DNA of 13,998 bases, taken from contig CAJTQP010000062.1 of the NCBI GenBank assembly GCA_910578575.1, forward strand, positions 1-13,998, given 5' to 3'. The stretch comes from an uncultured Oscillospiraceae bacterium. Its GTDB lineage: Bacteria > Bacillota > Clostridia > Oscillospirales > Oscillospiraceae. Both the position numbers and the translations under genes were made by a program. The notes beneath the pieces were generated by a model. It was not told where the DNA came from, made no database searches, and saw nothing but the letters and a program-made list of their open reading frames with translations. Below are positions 12,944 to 13,998 of the stretch, piece by piece (positions within the stretch are counted from its first letter, which is position 1; each line of letters opens with the position of its first letter).

Positions 12944-13837
12944 ATGGCATTTTCTGAAAATTTACAATTTCTCCGCACCCAGGCCAATATGACCCAGGAG
13001 CAGTTGGCGGAGATCCTGGAGGTCTCCCGCCAATCGGTGAGCAAGTGGGAGGGGGGCCAGAGCTTCCCGGAGATGGAGACGCTGCTGCGGCTCTGCGATT
13101 TGTATGAAGTGGACCTGGACACTCTGCTCCGGGGCAGTGTGGAGAAAAGCCGGGTGGAGGACACCGCCCAGTATGACCGCTTTATGAACCTTTTTTCCTG
13201 GCGCGTCGCCCTGTCTGTGGGGGCCATCATCCTGGGGGTGGCGGTGCTGGGCTTTCTGGAGGCCTATGGCGTGTCGGAGGCGGTGTGCGCCGCGATGTTC
13301 CTGCTGGTGGTCACAGTGTCGGTGGTGGTGCTGGTGGCCAGCGGCATCCAGTACAGTGCCTTTTGTAAGGAGCACCCCACCATTGTGGATTTTTATGACC
13401 AGAAACAGCGCAGTGCCTTTCAGAGAAAATTCGTCTGGCTCATCTCTGGAGGCGTGGGTGCTATCCTCTTTGGCGTGGTGCTGCTGACTTTGGGGGAGCA
13501 GTTCCTGGAGGAGAAATTTTACGGGGACCAGATGGCGGCGGTGTTTTTGGCCATTGTGGCGGGGGCTGTGACGGCCTTTGTCTACGGGGGCTTGCAGAGC
13601 GGCAAGTATAATGTGGAGAAGTACAACCGGGAGAACAACCCCACCCCGGAGGTCAAAGCCCGCCAGGGCCTTATCTGCACCATCTGTGGCATCCTGATGG
13701 TCTCGGTGACGGCGCTATATGTGGGCCTGGGCCTGGCGCTGGATCTGTGGGGCACTGCCTGGTGGGTGTTCGCCGTAGGGGGCATCCTCTGCGGGGTGGT
13801 GAATATCGCCTTGGACCCATACCGGGGGATGGATTGA
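12944..13837 (+). CDS. XRE-family helix-turn-helix membrane protein
   Basis: This protein has 297 residues. The N-terminal domain (about 5-62) is a Cro/CI-type helix-turn-helix with FLRTQANMTQEQLAEILEVS, RQSVSKWE and the DLDTLL end typical of the XRE group. Six membrane helices follow: about 86-106, 112-136, 163-184, 196-216, 240-262 and 270-290. This is a DNA-binding domain tethered to the membrane, common in Firmicutes but mostly without known function; it may pass a membrane signal to a promoter. ATG 12944 follows AGGAGGG (12928-12934) at nine bases; an ATG at 12936 stops after six codons. A hairpin follows at 13844. Whether it controls the divergent xfp gene or only itself is unknown. Confidence 0.88.
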   Translation: MAFSENLQFLRTQANMTQEQLAEILEVSRQSVSKWEGGQSFPEMETLLRLCDLYEVDLDTLLRGSVEKSRVEDTAQYDRFMNLFSWRVALSVGAIILGVAVLGFLEAYGVSEAVCAAMFLLVVTVSVVVLVASGIQYSAFCKEHPTIVDFYDQKQRSAFQRKFVWLISGGVGAILFGVVLLTLGEQFLEEKFYGDQMAAVFLAIVAGAVTAFVYGGLQSGKYNVEKYNRENNPTPEVKARQGLICTICGILMVSVTALYVGLGLALDLWGTAWWVFAVGGILCGVVNIALDPYRGMD

Positions 13838-13843
13838 AGAGAA

Positions 13844-13878
13844 CAAGGGCCGGCTGTCAGAGATACAGCCGGCCCTTG
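13844..13878. terminator. Hairpin terminator after the XRE membrane gene
   Basis: A perfect 14-bp stem (13844-13857 with 13865-13878) with a 7-nt loop starts seven bases after the stop codon. No T-run follows on the plus strand, so termination may be partial or Rho-assisted. Confidence 0.7.
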
Positions 13879-13884
13879 CCTCAT

Positions 13885-13998
13885 GCCGTCAAGGCAAAAT
13901 GTAGGCTTGACAAACAAATTGGACAAGGAAATCTAAAGGAGAAAGGAAGTTAAGGGGTCTCATCGGCAAGTTGTTGGAACGGCGGTTATGAAGAGAAA
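13885..13998 (+). promoter_or_regulatory. Possible promoter for a gene beyond the window
   Basis: GTCAAG (13888-13893) and CTTGAC (13906-13911) form a dyad with a 12-bp spacer; the second half carries TTGACA (13907-13912), a perfect -35. The -10 is poor: AATCTA at 17 bp or TCTAAA at 19 bp. An ATG at 13988 could open the next gene, but only 11 bases are visible and its ribosome-binding site is weak. Confidence 0.3.

Noticed and set aside
12714..12992. 92-codon plus-strand frame before the XRE gene
   Set aside because: No recognisable similarity, no clear ribosome-binding site, and its end overlaps the well-supported XRE start. A decayed gene is possible but not supported.
1..13998. CRISPR arrays, tRNA or rRNA genes, insertion sequences, prophage genes
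   Set aside because: I saw no regularly spaced repeats, no tRNA-like cloverleaf, and no transposase or phage structural gene. The tyrosine recombinase is better explained by the adjacent inversion sites.

Overview
The window is chromosomal DNA from a GC-rich, Gram-positive anaerobe of the Clostridia. A gut Oscillospiraceae (Flavonifractor / Lawsonibacter / Oscillibacter type) is the best guess. The reasons are strong AGGAGG ribosome-binding sites, a Bce-type peptide-antibiotic resistance module, a BlaI/BlaR1-type pair, an Xfp phosphoketolase and GC-rich hairpin repeats between genes. The organism assignment is inference; no rRNA or other marker gene is present.

Region 1 (1-1602) looks like a self-contained DNA inversion switch. 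A leftward, partial gene for a zinc-ribbon repeat protein (1-465) is preceded by a ~245-bp AT-rich segment. Two inversely oriented 28-bp sites (491-518 and 742-769) bound this segment. Each site has two ~11-bp arms around an identical, asymmetric 6-bp centre (ACAATA), the layout expected of tyrosine-recombinase crossover sites. A complete tyrosine recombinase gene (769-1602, leftward) ends exactly at the right-hand site. The segment carries a consensus extended -10 promoter firing at the zinc-ribbon gene, plus an overlapping divergent promoter. This is the most interesting part of the window.

Region 2 (1669-8264) is one rightward block: a MATE exporter, a TetR regulator, a response regulator, an intramembrane-type histidine kinase, then a Bce-type ABC ATPase and permease. 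The first four genes overlap or nearly abut. The MATE promoter is buried in a perfect 21-bp inverted repeat, presumably the TetR operator. A CTTACA-N4-TGTAAG dyad lies before the ATPase gene, presumably the response-regulator site. Together the genes would sense and resist peptide antibiotics and other toxic compounds. A strong hairpin at 8222-8264 ends the block.

Region 3 (8297-9973) is a leftward BlaI-type repressor and BlaR1-type membrane metalloprotease pair, with two BlaI-like operators at its promoter. No beta-lactamase gene is adjacent. The BlaR1-like protein carries a short, unfamiliar C-terminal domain instead of a penicillin-binding sensor.

Region 4 (9991-12685) is a leftward xfp phosphoketolase gene with its promoter, a rho-independent terminator and, between gene and terminator, a chain of five hairpins that looks like a dispersed extragenic repeat. 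Region 5 (12944-13878) is a rightward gene for a membrane protein with an N-terminal XRE helix-turn-helix, followed by a hairpin terminator. The last 120 bases may hold a promoter for a gene beyond the window.
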